DNA from: Symbiodinium natans
Lineage: Eukaryota; Sar; Dinophyceae; Suessiales; Symbiodiniaceae
Assembly (NCBI GenBank): GCA_905221605.1
Contig: CAJNDS010002168.1
Location: forward strand, 495,233-557,732
Direction of reading: 5' to 3'
Length of the DNA stretch: 62,500 bases
Position 1 is the first letter of the stretch, and every line of letters starts with the position of its first letter. This document shows positions 1 to 9,588 of the stretch, piece by piece. The notes beneath the pieces were generated by a model. It made no database searches. It saw only the letters and a program-made list of their open reading frames with translations, and had not been told where the DNA came from. The position numbers were made by a program, and so were the translations under genes.

Positions 1-799
1 TGTTTGAGGGTTTACGGCTGTGGGGTTAAGGCGTGTAGGGTTGGGCCTCAGAGCAGCTTCGATCCGGGCTAAAACCCCACGCCCCCAGTATGCAAGCAGG
101 TGTCTGACTGGCCCGGCACACAGGATGTGCGCAAGCGGCGGAGGCAGCTGCATGTGCCGTTGCCCCCCCACCTGATGCAGGGTTTAGGAGTTTTGGGTGG
201 GGGGGTCCTGAATCAGAGAAAGAGAAAACCTTCAGAGAAAGAGAAAATCTAGTCTCCTCATCCATTAAGATGATATTGGATAGAATGAGATCGTTCCTCT
301 CTTTCTCGATTACCATCTCCTTCTCGGATCCATCATAAACAAATATGGACATACCTCTGAAATATGAACGAAACTGGTATATAAGGGGTACCCCTATTCT
401 GGGAAAATACATGAGAAAGATATCCACACATGAGGTTGTAAAGGGTCCCAAGCCTTTGCGGAACGGAATATCACACCCAAAAAAACTTGCTGCACAGTAG
501 CCCTATAATACCTAAGCCCTATAGACCCTAAACACTGAACGGGAAGCCCTAAGCCCCAATAATAAAGGTCCGACGCCTGGGCTTGTAGTCCACGAAGGTT
601 GCCTCGCACCTGGGGTTGGCATCTTGCGTCGACACGCTAAACTCTAAGCCCTTAACCCTAAACCCCAAAACCCGAAACCCTACACAGCAATGAAACAAAC
701 AAGCTGTAGCGGTACCCATCTTGTCTCCTTGCATGGAGTTGGGTGCCAGTGTTTGAAGCCCCGTGTTTTGCTGTGGTACTTCGCTCTCCCTACATGACT

Positions 800-935
800 A
801 GACGCTGCCTCAGTAATCCCAAACTCTTCAACCAAGATCTCAGGCACCAGTGCATGACGCATGTGCTGTCGCCGAACTCCGTCTCGCGGCAAACATCGAC
901 CTCGCGAATAGGCTCCTGCAAATTCACGCAGATCT
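800..935 (-). CDS. Putative exon, unknown protein
   Basis: On the minus strand a pyrimidine-rich tract ending in CCCCAG directly precedes an open frame starting at 935. It reads EICVNLQEPIREVDV and then a Cys/Trp-containing stretch ending about LKSLGLLRQ. The end is uncertain: a GC-type donor near 803 or a GT-type donor slightly downstream are both possible. It could be a 3' exon of the RND gene, which runs the same way. No homology was recognised, and an open frame of this size can arise by chance; the good acceptor is the main support. Confidence 0.3.
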
Positions 936-1431
936 CTGGGGAAAAACAAAAAAAGGTGAGATCTAAACGCAACTGGGCCTGGCTAGTGATTATCCCAAAC
1001 CACAGGGAACGTACAATATAACATGTAGTCCATTAGAAGAACAAGGCAAGTCTAGCGCCGGACTACGTGACACGTGTGGTTTCAAGCTAAAGGTGGCCAT
1101 TGCATGGGGTTTGGGCAGAACAGGTCCCTGGTGGCAAGCAGCGGACACAACCTTGGGACCCAGAAGCTCGGAAATGTGGCAAGCCTGTTGGAATTGATGT
1201 TGTGAAGTGAATGATTTGGAGAGGGGGGCCGGGACAGCCCCCAGGATTGCAACCCACGAAATGCGACGATTCAGCCTGAAGAGTGGCCTGCATGGCAACT
1301 CTGAGGGTATGCAGTGAAAGCCTGAAGCGCAACAGAAGCTAATGAATCCCATTTCATCTTGTAGCCCTAAACCCTAAACCCTAAACCCTAAGCCCTAAGC
1401 CCTAAGCCCTAAACCCTAAACCCTAAACCGC

Positions 1432-1512
1432 GCTTTCAGGCTCCTCGGTGGCAATGGGCAGAGCTGTCGTTATGCCGTCAAAGTCCCTCAAGATCCTGGC
1501 AACTTGCTGCTG
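1432..1512 (-). CDS. Putative exon, unknown protein
   Basis: A minus-strand island between a telomere-like tract and a palindromic element reads QQQVARILRDFDGITTALPI followed by an acidic end (ATEEPESA). A CCAG acceptor precedes it and a GC-type donor could end it. It lies downstream of the RND exons in the same orientation. Function is unknown, and the call rests on protein-like composition and position only. Confidence 0.25.
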
Positions 1513-1513
1513 G

Positions 1514-1790
1514 TTAGTGGGGAATGGGGGAATGACTACAGAATCCCTTAATTACATGGTATATGTATTCGGCCCTATATATATAATTATATATATATAT
1601 ATGTATTGATATTGATATTGATATTGATATTGATATTGATATTGATATTGATATTGATATTGATATTGATATTGATATTGATATTGATATTGATATTGAT
1701 ATTGATAGGGCCCTAGATGTATATGTACATACCCTTTTAAAGGGTATGTATGTATACGGCCCTAATTCCCTCATTCCCTGCTAACTCTGG
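1514..1790. repeat. Palindromic miniature element carrying a TTGATA microsatellite
   Basis: The outer arms are inverted copies of a motif near GGGAATGAGGGAATTAGGGC (around 1519-1560 and 1760-1785). A related copy lies at 17760-17850 and a half copy near 15700. The interior holds a long hexamer array (TTGATA, about 1602-1708) plus TA-rich palindromes. No coding frame is present beyond the repetitive one. Confidence 0.55.
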
Positions 1791-2036
1791 CGACTCGGGA
1801 ATTGGCAGTTGCAGGAACAGTTTTGGGTGGGCCCGGCTGTCAGAAACCCTAAACCCCAAACCCCAAAGCCCTAAACCCTAACCCCTAGACCCTAAACCCT
1901 AAACCCTAAACCCTAAACCCTAAACCCTAAACCCACGGCAGTTGGAATGATCTTGCAATCTCACGCTTTGTTTGTCCGGTTGGGGAGGAAGGTGCGGCTG
2001 ACACTTCCTTGTGGTGGCAATCGCCGCAGCTGTCGG

Positions 2037-2120
2037 TGGTGGTGTTCATGGGTGGTGGTGGTGGTGGTGGTGGTGGTGGTGGTGGTGGTGGTGGTGGCGG
2101 CGGCGGTGGTGGTGGCCCTA
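2037..2120 (+). repeat. GGT/GGC triplet microsatellite
   Basis: About 25 tandem GGT units followed by GGC units. It lies beside telomere-like heptamers and would encode only poly-Val or poly-Gly. No coding role is inferred. Confidence 0.8.
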
Positions 2121-2971
2121 AACCTTAAACCCTAATAGGGTTTAGGGTGCATTTCGGGGTTTAGGGTTTAGGGTGGCTGGTGGTTGGTGGCCGCTGGCTG
2201 TTTGCAATGGCGCCGGTGGCAGTGGCGACGGGGGTGGTGGTGGTGGTGGTGATGGGATTGGTGGTTGTGATTCTGGCATGTTTGTACAACCCCTAAACCC
2301 TAAACCCTAAACCCGTTGAACTTTGGACTATTTATGACAGGTTCTCTCGCGAGGGCTCGCGCAGCCTTTACAGACCTCTTCGTGTGTTACACAGGGGTGC
2401 GCTGACGTGGACTATCGCGGAAGGATTCCGGAAGCCATCGCACGCTCGTTCACCGACCGTAGCTGACGCGGCGCAGGCGGCCCAATCAACAATCAACCCC
2501 GCTGTCTTACTCCTTTCACGCGGTGGTGTTGTAGCTGCTTTGGGCCAGCCGGGGGGGGGGTGCTTCCGCATAATTACTTGTGCCTTGAGAATTCGAAACC
2601 AAGCTCAAATCTCTGTGCAGCCCTTGTGTCTGCGCATGATCAGAATGTACGGCATGCAGCGTCATTGCAACATGTAGTATATGTCTATAACCCTAAACCC
2701 TAAACCCTAAACCCTAAACCCTAAACCCTTATGACATGCACTTGGAAAGCAGGAGAGCTTGAATCGCAGGCCCGGTCCTCACGCCCTCGTTCTGGTTATG
2801 GTTCGAGGGGAAGATGTCGGGGAAGCTAGTGGACGTCTGCAAGCTCATGGCGGAAACCACAACCTTGGATACTTTCTGTACAGGGCTTTGGAAATCGCGC
2901 GGCGCAGTTCAAAACCAGGGCAGACGTCTGCCCAAACTTCAAAACAGTATTCGAGGAGCACATGCCACCAC

Positions 2972-3056
2972 CGCGGCAATAGTCAGCACTACGACGGGCA
3001 CTCGACATCGGTAGAGGCCGTGTGCGCAAAGGTAGTACTTTCGAGAGCTGCTCTTC
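2972..3056 (-). CDS. Probable RND gene exon I (TM7)
   Basis: The frame SRKYYLCAHGLYRCRVPVVV continues into LTIAA. Basic and aromatic residues before a strongly hydrophobic helix are typical of the RND TM7 that follows the first transporter half. A GT donor (GTGGTGG) can follow 2972. The acceptor choice near 3056 is uncertain. The 656-base intron to exon H carries several G/C runs and a telomere-like stretch. Confidence 0.5.
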
Positions 3057-6000
3057 AAGCGCCGGTCAGAGGGTCGCCGCACCAGTCGGAGCCGTCCTTG
3101 GTAGCCCAGTAATGTTGGACTCGGTTTAGTGCGTAGGGATCCCCCCCCCTCCTCCCCGAAACAATTTTGGGAATGTGGGCTGGGGTCAAGCTGAGCTGAG
3201 TCGAGTCTGCCTGTGATCGTAGGAAGGCAGACCAGCACAGGGTGGGATGGGGGGCCGGGCTCCGCATTCATGCGGGCCACCGAAACAATTTGCTAAAGCG
3301 AATCAGGGCAGCTCGTGGGCTACTCCCTTGGAAAATTGTTTGGGGGGGCTATTTCGTAATGAAATTTCAAAAGGAATTTATATGAAGTTGGAGAGCTGAC
3401 GGAATTCCAACCCGGAACCTGGCAAGGCTTGGAAGCGATGACACCAGGGGGGCAGAGCCCCCCCAGCCGGGGCAACATCGCATAATTCAGGACCACCCTG
3501 ATCTTATGGGGGTCCCGCATAAGATCTCCGCAAAAACGCATAATAGTGCCCCCCCCTCACTAAACCGGGTGCAACATTAGCCATATAAGAATAAGGGCTT
3601 AGGGTTTAGGCTTTATGGTTGAGGGTTTAGGGTTTAGGGTTGCTTTAGAAGAGAACCTTGAACCCCACCAAAAAGGGTGTAAAGGGTACCACTGGGCTGC
3701 CAAGGGTCGGCACCAGGTGTGGTCGATGACGATGATGGGCACGTAGATGAAGGTAATGTTGACCCATGCTACCTATACTGAACTTGTTTAGGGTTTCGGG
3801 TTTAGGGATTAGGGTTTAGGGTGCTATCTCTTAGGAATTAGAGTACCCAAAGATGAACAATATTTCCAAGTACTCCCAAGCTACGAGGACACAAAGGCCC
3901 ATGAAGAAGCCAAATTGCCTCAAGGCCCGGATCACGCTGGCCATGTTGCCTCAAAAGTCGCCAAGGACGAAAGGAGAAGAACGGGGTTGGACTTGATTTT
4001 CCCCACAACATCAGGAAACCCAACGAGATTAGAGCAAACCCTAAAGCCTAAACCCTAAACCCTAAACCCTAAACCCTGAACCCTCCACTGGCCAAGAAGG
4101 GTTGCAGAGGAAGGAGAGGGCAGTCGTGGAGGTGGTCGCCAAGGAGGCCTTCACGGCTCTTCCTTGGTAGCAACCGGTAGCCATGTGTCTGGTTTAGGGT
4201 TTAGGGTTTCGGGTTTAGGGTTTAGGACTGCTACCAGGGAACCTAGAACCCACAACATGGCAAAAAGGGCACCACTCAGCACCAAGATTCTATACGTCCA
4301 AGCTAAGCGGTTGGGAATCTTCTCTGCAACTTCGCTGGACTGTACCCAGGAGTCGTAGTACACGAACCTGGGCTTTGCCATCGGCAGAAACACGAAATAA
4401 TCGAACCCCGGTTTAGGGGGGTTTAGGGTTTAGGGTTTAGGGTTTAGGGTTTAGGGTTTGCAATGAGCACTTGGTAAAGATGGTCGGTATCTCGGCACCA
4501 TCGGGCTTGGGGGCTTAGTTCCGCTGGCTTATTGCTAGTTCGTAATAGGACATTAGGGAGCTAAGTACCTTAAATCCTGAATTTTCCTGCTACACCAACA
4601 TTAGGGGTCGGAATAACTACTAATCCCTTATATGGTTTCTATATAGTCATACTGTAATAACCCCCCAAAACCCTTTTCCAATGACCCTATAGTACCTAAA
4701 CCCCAAAACCCACCCGGCTTTCATAAACCAAGCTTGCAAATTGTATGCTGCTTTCTGGCCCGCGAAAGATCCCATAGAGCCACCGAGGAGAGTAAAGATA
4801 CATGTAGGGCTTCGACCTGTCCTTTTGGGATGTGCCCCCTCATACTATAACTGTCTTTAATGGGGATCATAGCAGGTACTATAATCCCTCCTAGGGACTA
4901 TTAATATAAGGGGAACATCCCAACTTCTCATGGTACAACCGTTTCAGAGGACAGCACATCAAGCCTAAACCCTACAAAACACGGCAGACTTTAACAGCAG
5001 ATGACCGGTTCTCTTGCTATTGCTCTGTGCAAGCATGCTCAAGAATGGAGCCTAAACACAGAACCCGAAGCCCCACCCAGAAACCTAAGCAATGCCCCGC
5101 AGCATGACGTCGGCGCCGAAACCAATCGCAAGGAACACCGCCAGGAAATTGGCGAAATTCACCGTGGTGGTGCCTCGCCCCGACAAGCAGATGGAGCACA
5201 GAGATACGTGCACAAATACCGCGCAGCCACAAAGCCTAAACCCTAAACCCTAAACCCTAGACCCTAAGAACTAAACACTAAACCCTAAACCCTAAACCCT
5301 AAACCTCAACCCAAAATCCTCAGTCGACTCATATTAGGGCTATAAACCTCTGACAAACAGTCCACAGTAAGACTCTCCTTCTTTCTAGCCCAATGAGATA
5401 TCAAAATGCAGCGAAGTGCTACCCAAAAAAACCCTTTAAACCCTAGACCCCAAACCCCAGCCGCCAAACTGGTGTTGCGGTCCCCCCGCGTGCAGCCCAA
5501 GGGCCGAAGAAGACGCCGCAGCAGATGAACGTGATCGGCACCGCCATCATCGCCAGAAAAGGTCCCACCAACTGAGCAAGTTTTGGGGTGGATAGGGTTT
5601 AGGGTTTAGGGTTTAGGGTTTAGGGTTTAGGGTTTAGGGTTTGGGGTTTGGGGTTTAGGGTTTAGGGTTTAGGGTTTTGGGTTTAGGGTTTAGGGTGTCC
5701 GTCTCCGTCTCTTCTTCCTACAGAGCTGCTTTCTGGTTTCACCTCTTGTTTAAGCACAGGCAACGAGGGGCGTGGCTTCGTGGGCTTGCAAGCCTAAACC
5801 CCCTAAACCCTAAACCCTAAACCCTAAAGACTAAACCCTAAACCCTAAACCCTAAACCCTAAACCCAAAAACCCAAAACCCTAAACCCCAAACCCCTAAA
5901 CCCTAAACCCTATTCCTTGTTCCTCTTTTCATAGTACCGAGCCCTGACCTCTTTCGATTGCCTCTGCACATCCAACATCAGAGCGTGGTGCGCGACCCAA

Positions 6001-7093
6001 GAGGGTTTAGGGTTTAGGGTTTAAGGTTTAGGGTTAGGGGTTTGGAAAGGGCCGGCATTTGCAGGCAAGGCCGGCGTCAACTTTCCTTGACTCTCAACCT
6101 TTTCCTAAAACTCCTGAACCCGAAAGCCCTAAAACAACCTTGAAACCCCAACCTCCTAAGACGTAAAGCACTAACACCCTGAAACCCTAGAACCCGAAAG
6201 CCCTAAAACCCAAAAACCCTAAACTCCAAAACCCTAACTCCTGAACCCTAAACCCAAAACTCTACTCCCCTAACTCCTAAACCCCAAAATCCTAAACTCT
6301 TAATTAACCCTAGCTCCTACACCCCAGCCCTAAACCCTAAACCCTAAACCCAAAACTCTTAATTAACCCTAACTCCTAAACCCTATAGACCCTAAAACCC
6401 CAACTCCATGCCTACGAGGGCTCCGGGGTCCGGCGTGATGGGATTTTTGCGCACCCAGGGGCATGACTCGAGGGTTTTAGGGGGAGGGGGGGGGGGGGGG
6501 GGGTTTAGGGTTAGGTTTAGGGTTTAGGGTTTAGGGTTTAGGGTTTAGGGTTTAGGGTTTAGGGTTTAGGGTTTAGGGTTTAGGGTTTAGGGTTTAGGGT
6601 TTAGGGTTTAGGGTTTAGGGTTTAGGGGTAGGGATTAGGGTTGCTCTCTAGCGCGGCTGTAGGGTTTACGGCATTGGGGTTATGGCTAGGGGGTTTAATT
6701 TAGGGTTTAGGGTTTAGGGTCAACATGGCACTGTTCAGCCCCGCAGCAGCCAGAACAACGCTCCGAGTGTGGAAGAGCATGTAGCCAAAGATGAACCTGG
6801 GTTTGGGGTTTGGGGTTTAGGATTTACGCTGAGGGATGGAGCCAAAGATAGCCCTAAGGGTCCCTAAACCCTAAACCCTAAACCCTAAACCCTAAATCCT
6901 AAACCCTAAACCCTAGCACCCAAGTCGACAACCCTGTAAGCCTCCGCAAATCGCACCGTCTGGCCCGGCTAACCTTAATAAACCCGAAACCCTAAACCCT
7001 AAACCCTAAACCCTAAACCCTACGCCACTGCGATCAAAGAGACACTGCAGATCCTACAGCCAGGGGAATGTCGTTCAGGACGGCCGTCATGAC
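2972..7093 (-). CDS. Dispatched/Patched-like RND transporter with sterol-sensing domain (partial, multi-exon)
   Basis: Translated islands on the minus strand reproduce, in order, helices TM2 to TM6 of the sterol-sensing domain of Dispatched-type RND proteins, then a probable TM7. The pieces are a loop-Asp/TM2 segment (LNDIPLAVGSA, then FIFGYMLFHTRS), TM3 (VPITFICCGVFFG), TM4 (NFLAVFLAIGFGAD-like), the post-TM4 FVYYDSWVQS block, RLAWTY, TM5 (KASLATTSTTALSF), RQFGFFMGLCVL and TM6 (VNITFIYVPIIVIDH). Such proteins are polytopic membrane transporters that use a proton or sodium gradient to move lipids or sterol-linked cargo. Exons are 50-82 bases; introns use GT, GC and GA donors. N-terminal exons should lie above 7093 and C-terminal ones below 2972. 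The family call is firm, while the substrate is unknown. Confidence 0.82.
3714..3772 (-). CDS. RND gene exon H (TM6)
   Basis: Begins after TATAG with GTAGC, the same five bases that start the preceding 112-base intron. It reads VAWVNITFIYVPIIVIDHTW, completing TM6 (VNY.L.ITFFPA.V..H pattern). A GT donor (GTGCCG) follows 3714. Confidence 0.78.
3786..3832 (+). repeat. Telomere-like core of RND intron G-H
   Basis: TTTAGGG-type units, including TTTCGGG and ATTAGGG variants, inside the 112-base intron 3773-3884. Together with short unique flanks they make up the whole intron. Confidence 0.8.
3885..3949 (-). CDS. RND gene exon G (TM5-TM6 loop and start of TM6)
   Basis: Begins after TTTTGAG with GCAAC and ends before a GT donor (GTAGCTT). 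It reads NMASVIRALRQFGFFMGLCV, aligning without gaps to NALSPIPPIRVFGIFAAI-type sequence. The GCAAC at its start is repeated at the start of the preceding intron. Confidence 0.8.
4035..4084 (-). repeat. Telomere-like core of RND intron F-G
   Basis: CCCTAAA-type units on the plus strand inside intron 3950-4105; the gene-sense strand is TTTAGGG. Its orientation is therefore opposite to the tract in the neighbouring intron. Confidence 0.8.
4106..4162 (-). CDS. RND gene exon F (TM5)
   Basis: Begins after CCAAG with GA and ends at a GC-type donor (GCAACC). The frame RAVKASLATTSTTALSFLC matches KAMLVTSLTTAAAFFAN of Dispatched. The 128-base intron before it and the 156-base intron after it each have a telomere-like core (4192-4228 and 4035-4084). 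Confidence 0.8.
4192..4228 (+). repeat. Telomere-like core of RND intron E-F
   Basis: Four to five TTTAGGG-type units (one TTTCGGG) inside the 128-base intron 4163-4290. The gene-sense strand reads CCCTAAA. The flanks resemble a small dispersed element seen also near 24270 and 33350. Confidence 0.8.
4291..4372 (-). CDS. RND gene exon E (post-TM4 cytoplasmic segment)
   Basis: It reads PRFVYYDSWVQSSEV and on to RLAWTY, matching the DVFVFVDAWKQS...RLSWTY segment that follows TM4. The in-frame acceptor is AAAG before 4372; CCCAG before 4367 is an alternative that breaks the frame. The 3' end is a GA-type donor (GAATCT). Joining it to exon F restores exact family spacing: TYRRAVKASLATTSTTA. Confidence 0.78.
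4827..4922. mobile_element. Miniature palindromic element, family B
   Basis: About 96 bases with inverted arms (GGGATGTGCCCCCTCATACT at the left, matching ..ATATAAGGGGAACATCCC at the right). It lies in RND intron D-E. Related copies are at 9778, 13470, 16236 and 29986. It has no coding capacity. Confidence 0.7.
5109..5173 (-). CDS. RND gene exon D (TM4, GxGAD motif)
   Basis: The acceptor GCGAG precedes 5173, and a GT donor (GTCATG) follows the GAC codon ending at 5109. The frame TTTVNFANFLAVFLAIGFGA ends in the GIGAD-type motif of RND TM4, which carries the ion-translocating aspartate. Family members usually show GADD; here the exon stops after one Asp. Confidence 0.75.
5500..5572 (-). CDS. 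RND gene exon C (TM3)
   Basis: The acceptor CTCAG precedes 5572. The frame LVGPFLAMMAVPITFICCG is hydrophobic and matches the LALMGLL..SFPVTF..Y segment of Dispatched TM3. The 3' border is only approximate. The introns on both sides contain telomere-like tracts (5591-5695 upstream, 5235-5310 downstream). Confidence 0.65.
6504..6627 (+). repeat. Long TTTAGGG array after a poly-G run
   Basis: Seventeen or so near-perfect heptamers follow a G run at about 6485-6503. This is among the cleaner arrays in the window, internal rather than terminal. Confidence 0.9.
6725..6796 (-). CDS. RND gene exon B (TM2, HTRS motif)
   Basis: The acceptor is CCCAG before 6796. The sequence FIFGYMLFHTRSVVLAAAG carries the conserved HTxS signature at the end of TM2. 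The 3' end is uncertain, because GT (near 6724) and GC donors are both possible. Spacing between HTRS and TM3 is a few residues longer than usual, so a slightly earlier end is likely. Confidence 0.7.
7044..7093 (-). CDS. RND gene exon A (loop and start of TM2)
   Basis: The acceptor is TCAG before 7093. The frame reads VMTAVLNDIPLAVGSA and ends in phase 2 at a GT donor (GTCTCTTT). Joining to exon B in frame gives an Asp-containing loop followed by a helix, matching the D..wa..S...V..YM..HT.S pattern of Dispatched proteins. The intron to exon B is 247 bases and holds two telomere-like tracts. Confidence 0.7.
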
Positions 7094-7274
7094 CTGACTA
7101 AGTCCCACAGAGTCCATGTATACCCGTGTGTACTATACACTTGGGCCTTACAGGGATTGAGCAGCTTTAGGACCAAGGCTAAGGGCGAGTCTCTACATTG
7201 TGGGTTCCGGTAGGGGTTATTAGATGTTAAACTAAACTCTTCTCCTCGCCCATCGCCCGCATCCCACCCCAGGG

Positions 7275-7345
7275 TATCCCAAGAGTGTCCCCGGAGTGCA
7301 CAACCCCATAGTGTCCCTGGAGTGCCCAACCCCAAAACATTCCAA
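7275..7345. repeat. Short tandem repeat related to 56150-56300
   Basis: Two imperfect units of GTGTCCCTGGAGTGCCCAAC. The same unit is tandemly repeated at 56150-56300, and flanking sequence (GTTATTAGATGTTAAACT versus GTTGTTAGATTTTAAGCT) is also shared, so both loci derive from one dispersed element. Confidence 0.6.
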
Positions 7346-8203
7346 ATCTGTAGGGTGGGGATGTTCGATGTAAAATAACTGTTGTGGTACTGTGCCCTAT
7401 GTAGAAGGCGCCGTACTATAATCGGAATACAAACCGGGACCCTAATTTGGGGGAACCCCCACTCTATGGGCACATGTCCCCTTAGGAGCAGTCTTTCGCA
7501 CAAGTCTTGCAACCTGCAGCCTTCGGGTGTAGGGTTGCAGTGATTCACTACAACGGGTGCTGTTACCCTAGCCCCCACAGAAAGTTGACCTCTTTGCTCG
7601 CTCACGAGCCTCCGAGAAGTGGAGAGCAGAGGCCAGAACCAAAAAACCTAAAGCCTAAACCCTCAGCCCCTTCAAAGTGCCCAACAAAATGCACCAGAAA
7701 ACTGCCCAAGTAGAACGACAGCGGTGTAGGGCCGAAGCCCTACAAAAATTCCCACACCCTGTGCAGATTGTAGTCGGAGAAGTTGGCAACCCTAAACCTT
7801 AAACCCAAAAGGGCATAAAGTCTGCCTCCAGGCATACTAAGGAACCCTGAACCCTAAACCTGAAACCCTCAGGCCATAAACCCGGGTTCGGGTGTCTGCC
7901 ACCTCGGCAGGCCGTTAGTCAAGCAAAGCCCTGAATCCCCAACTCTAAACCCTAAACCCTAAACCGTAAACCCTAGACCCTCAACCCTTAGCAGCATGCC
8001 TCGAAATCGCGGAACCCGGTGCCATCGAACCATACCTGGGTTCAGACTTGGCAGTTTACGGAGGAATTGCCCTAACCCCTAAACCCTAAACCCGAAACCC
8101 TAAACCCTAAACCCTAAACCCTGAACCCTGAACCCTGAATGGGAGCCGTAGAGTTGAAGGTATAGGGCTTAGGGCTTAGACTTGGCAGTTTACAGAAGAA
8201 CTG

Positions 8204-8345
8204 CGCCAAACCCCAAACCCCAAACCCCAAACCCCAAACCCCAAACCCCAAACCCCAAACCCCAAACCCCAAACCCCAAACCCCAAACCCCAAACCCTAA
8301 ACCCTAAACCCTAAACCCTAAACCCTAAACCCTAAACCCTAAACC
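8204..8345 (-). repeat. Homogeneous CCCCAAA array joined to a CCCTAAA array
   Basis: About a dozen identical CCCCAAA units switch abruptly to CCCTAAA near 8298. A single variant has been amplified locally. Confidence 0.85.
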
Positions 8346-8636
8346 CCCAATGGGAGCTGTAGAGTAGAGTGGAAGGTATCGGGCTTAGGGCTTCGAAAAG
8401 CTAGGACGATCGGCAGCGGGACAAGCTGCGTCGCCCCGAACGCAACAGGGCTTAGGTTTAGGGTCTCTAAGCCCTAAACCCTAGCCCTAAACCCTAAACC
8501 CTAAACCCTAAACCCTAAACCCTAGAAAAGCCCTCTCCGGATTTCTGCAGGCCTCTGAAAGGGTAATCCCCCAAAATGAAGGCACCATCTATCCCTTGCT
8601 CAAGCGTATAATTACAGGTTACACTAATTCCCATAC

Positions 8637-8733
8637 CCTACCTGGAGTCTCTAATGTAGTTCCGTTTTGGGCTATTTATAGGGGATTCGAGTATACTACC
8701 TCAAAAAGGTACTACATAGGAGCCTTGAGGTTA
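8637..8733. mobile_element. Miniature palindromic element, family A, copy 1
   Basis: Near-palindrome of about 97 bases. The left arm is CCTGGAGTCTCTAATGTAGT and the right arm the inverse of CCTCAAGGCTCCTATGTAGT. The centre is TATAGGGGATTCGAGTATAC. Confidence 0.75.
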
Positions 8734-8744
8734 ATACGATGCAC

Positions 8745-8852
8745 CCAGGGCGCGTTCAGGTCAACGCCTTTCATGAGGTCGCTTTCCCGGAGGGTCGGCA
8801 CCACGATGTCGGTGAAAAAGTTCTTCAGGCGGCGTTCATCTTCAGCTTGGTG
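8745..8852 (-). CDS. Putative exon, hydrophilic protein segment
   Basis: The minus-strand frame reads HQAEDERRLKNFFTDIVVPT and continues LRESDLMKGVDLNAPW. It abuts palindromic element A copy 1 and could end at a GT donor (GTGCATCG). It may belong to the large loop between TM1 and TM2 of the RND protein, but no homology was recognised. Confidence 0.35.
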
Positions 8853-8920
8853 GGGGGGCAACAGTCATGTTAAGGCCTGAAACATATATACTTTGCCGGG
8901 GGGTTGAGGCCTTGTAGGCT

Positions 8921-9020
8921 TTACCCAAAGGCGCTCCTACGTAGTACCTTTTTTGTGGCTGTACACTAGAATCCCCTTTGACTAACCCAAAGAGGAACTA
9001 CATTAGAGCCTTTAAGTAGG
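8921..9020. mobile_element. Miniature palindromic element, family A, copy 2
   Basis: Opposite orientation to copy 1, only about 190 bases away. It carries CTCCTACGTAGTACCTTTTT and the AGGAACTACATTAGAGCC arm. Confidence 0.75.
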
Positions 9021-9143
9021 TTTAGGGGTGTCGAAGGACTTGCAACGCTTAACCCTAAGCCCTAAACCCTAAACCCTAAACCCCACAAAGCTACGGCCCT
9101 TGACGCTGCTCTGTCGAGTTCCGAAACGATTCCCGGCACCTTC

Positions 9144-9190
9144 CAGTATACTGCCTCAAAAAGGGTACTACATAGGAGCCTCCAGGTAAG
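9144..9190. mobile_element. Half copy of family A
   Basis: Only one arm is present (GTACTACATAGGAGCCTCCA plus part of the centre). Copies 1, 2 and this half lie within 560 bases. Confidence 0.65.
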
Positions 9191-9588
9191 AACGAGTGAG
9201 CTGAATTGGGGGTTTGGGGGTCGAAATTGTCAGGGTAGTTTAAAGGTCGAATACACTCATCCTACACATGGAGCCTCCCTCGCTCATTGATGGTGTAGTC
9301 AGCCGGTAACCTTAAGTAGGCTTAACTACCCTAAACTCTAAACCCTAAACCCTAAATAGCACTAATTCATAGGGGGGAACCTACGGGGGGGGGGGGGGGG
9401 TTGTAGCATACGAGGGGGGGGAGTATAAGGGGGGTAATTATAAACCCTAAACCCTAAACCCTAAACCCTAAACCCTAAACCCTAAACTGTGGGGAGAACT
9501 GAACGGTCAACCTTTGAGCTGAAGCATCAACATCTCGCCAAACCACTCAAGAACTAGGGTTTAGGTTTCGGGTGTATTGGCTTTAGGG

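Larger units (their letters stand above)
1..2971. other. Telomere-tract mosaic left of the RND gene exons
   Basis: No gene can be named here. Telomere-like tracts lie at about 1364-1430, 1845-1935, 2690-2730 and in shorter runs, separated by islands of 70-250 bases. A few islands are open on the minus strand with credible splice contexts, for example 800-935 and 1432-1512, and may hold downstream exons of the RND transporter gene. A TTGATA microsatellite (1602-1708) and a GGT run (2037-2120) are also present. I see no RNA gene and no clear promoter. Confidence 0.5.

Noticed and set aside
2384-2677. 97-codon plus-strand frame
   Set aside because: Three competing frames are open on two strands and none shows a recognisable domain or clean splice context.
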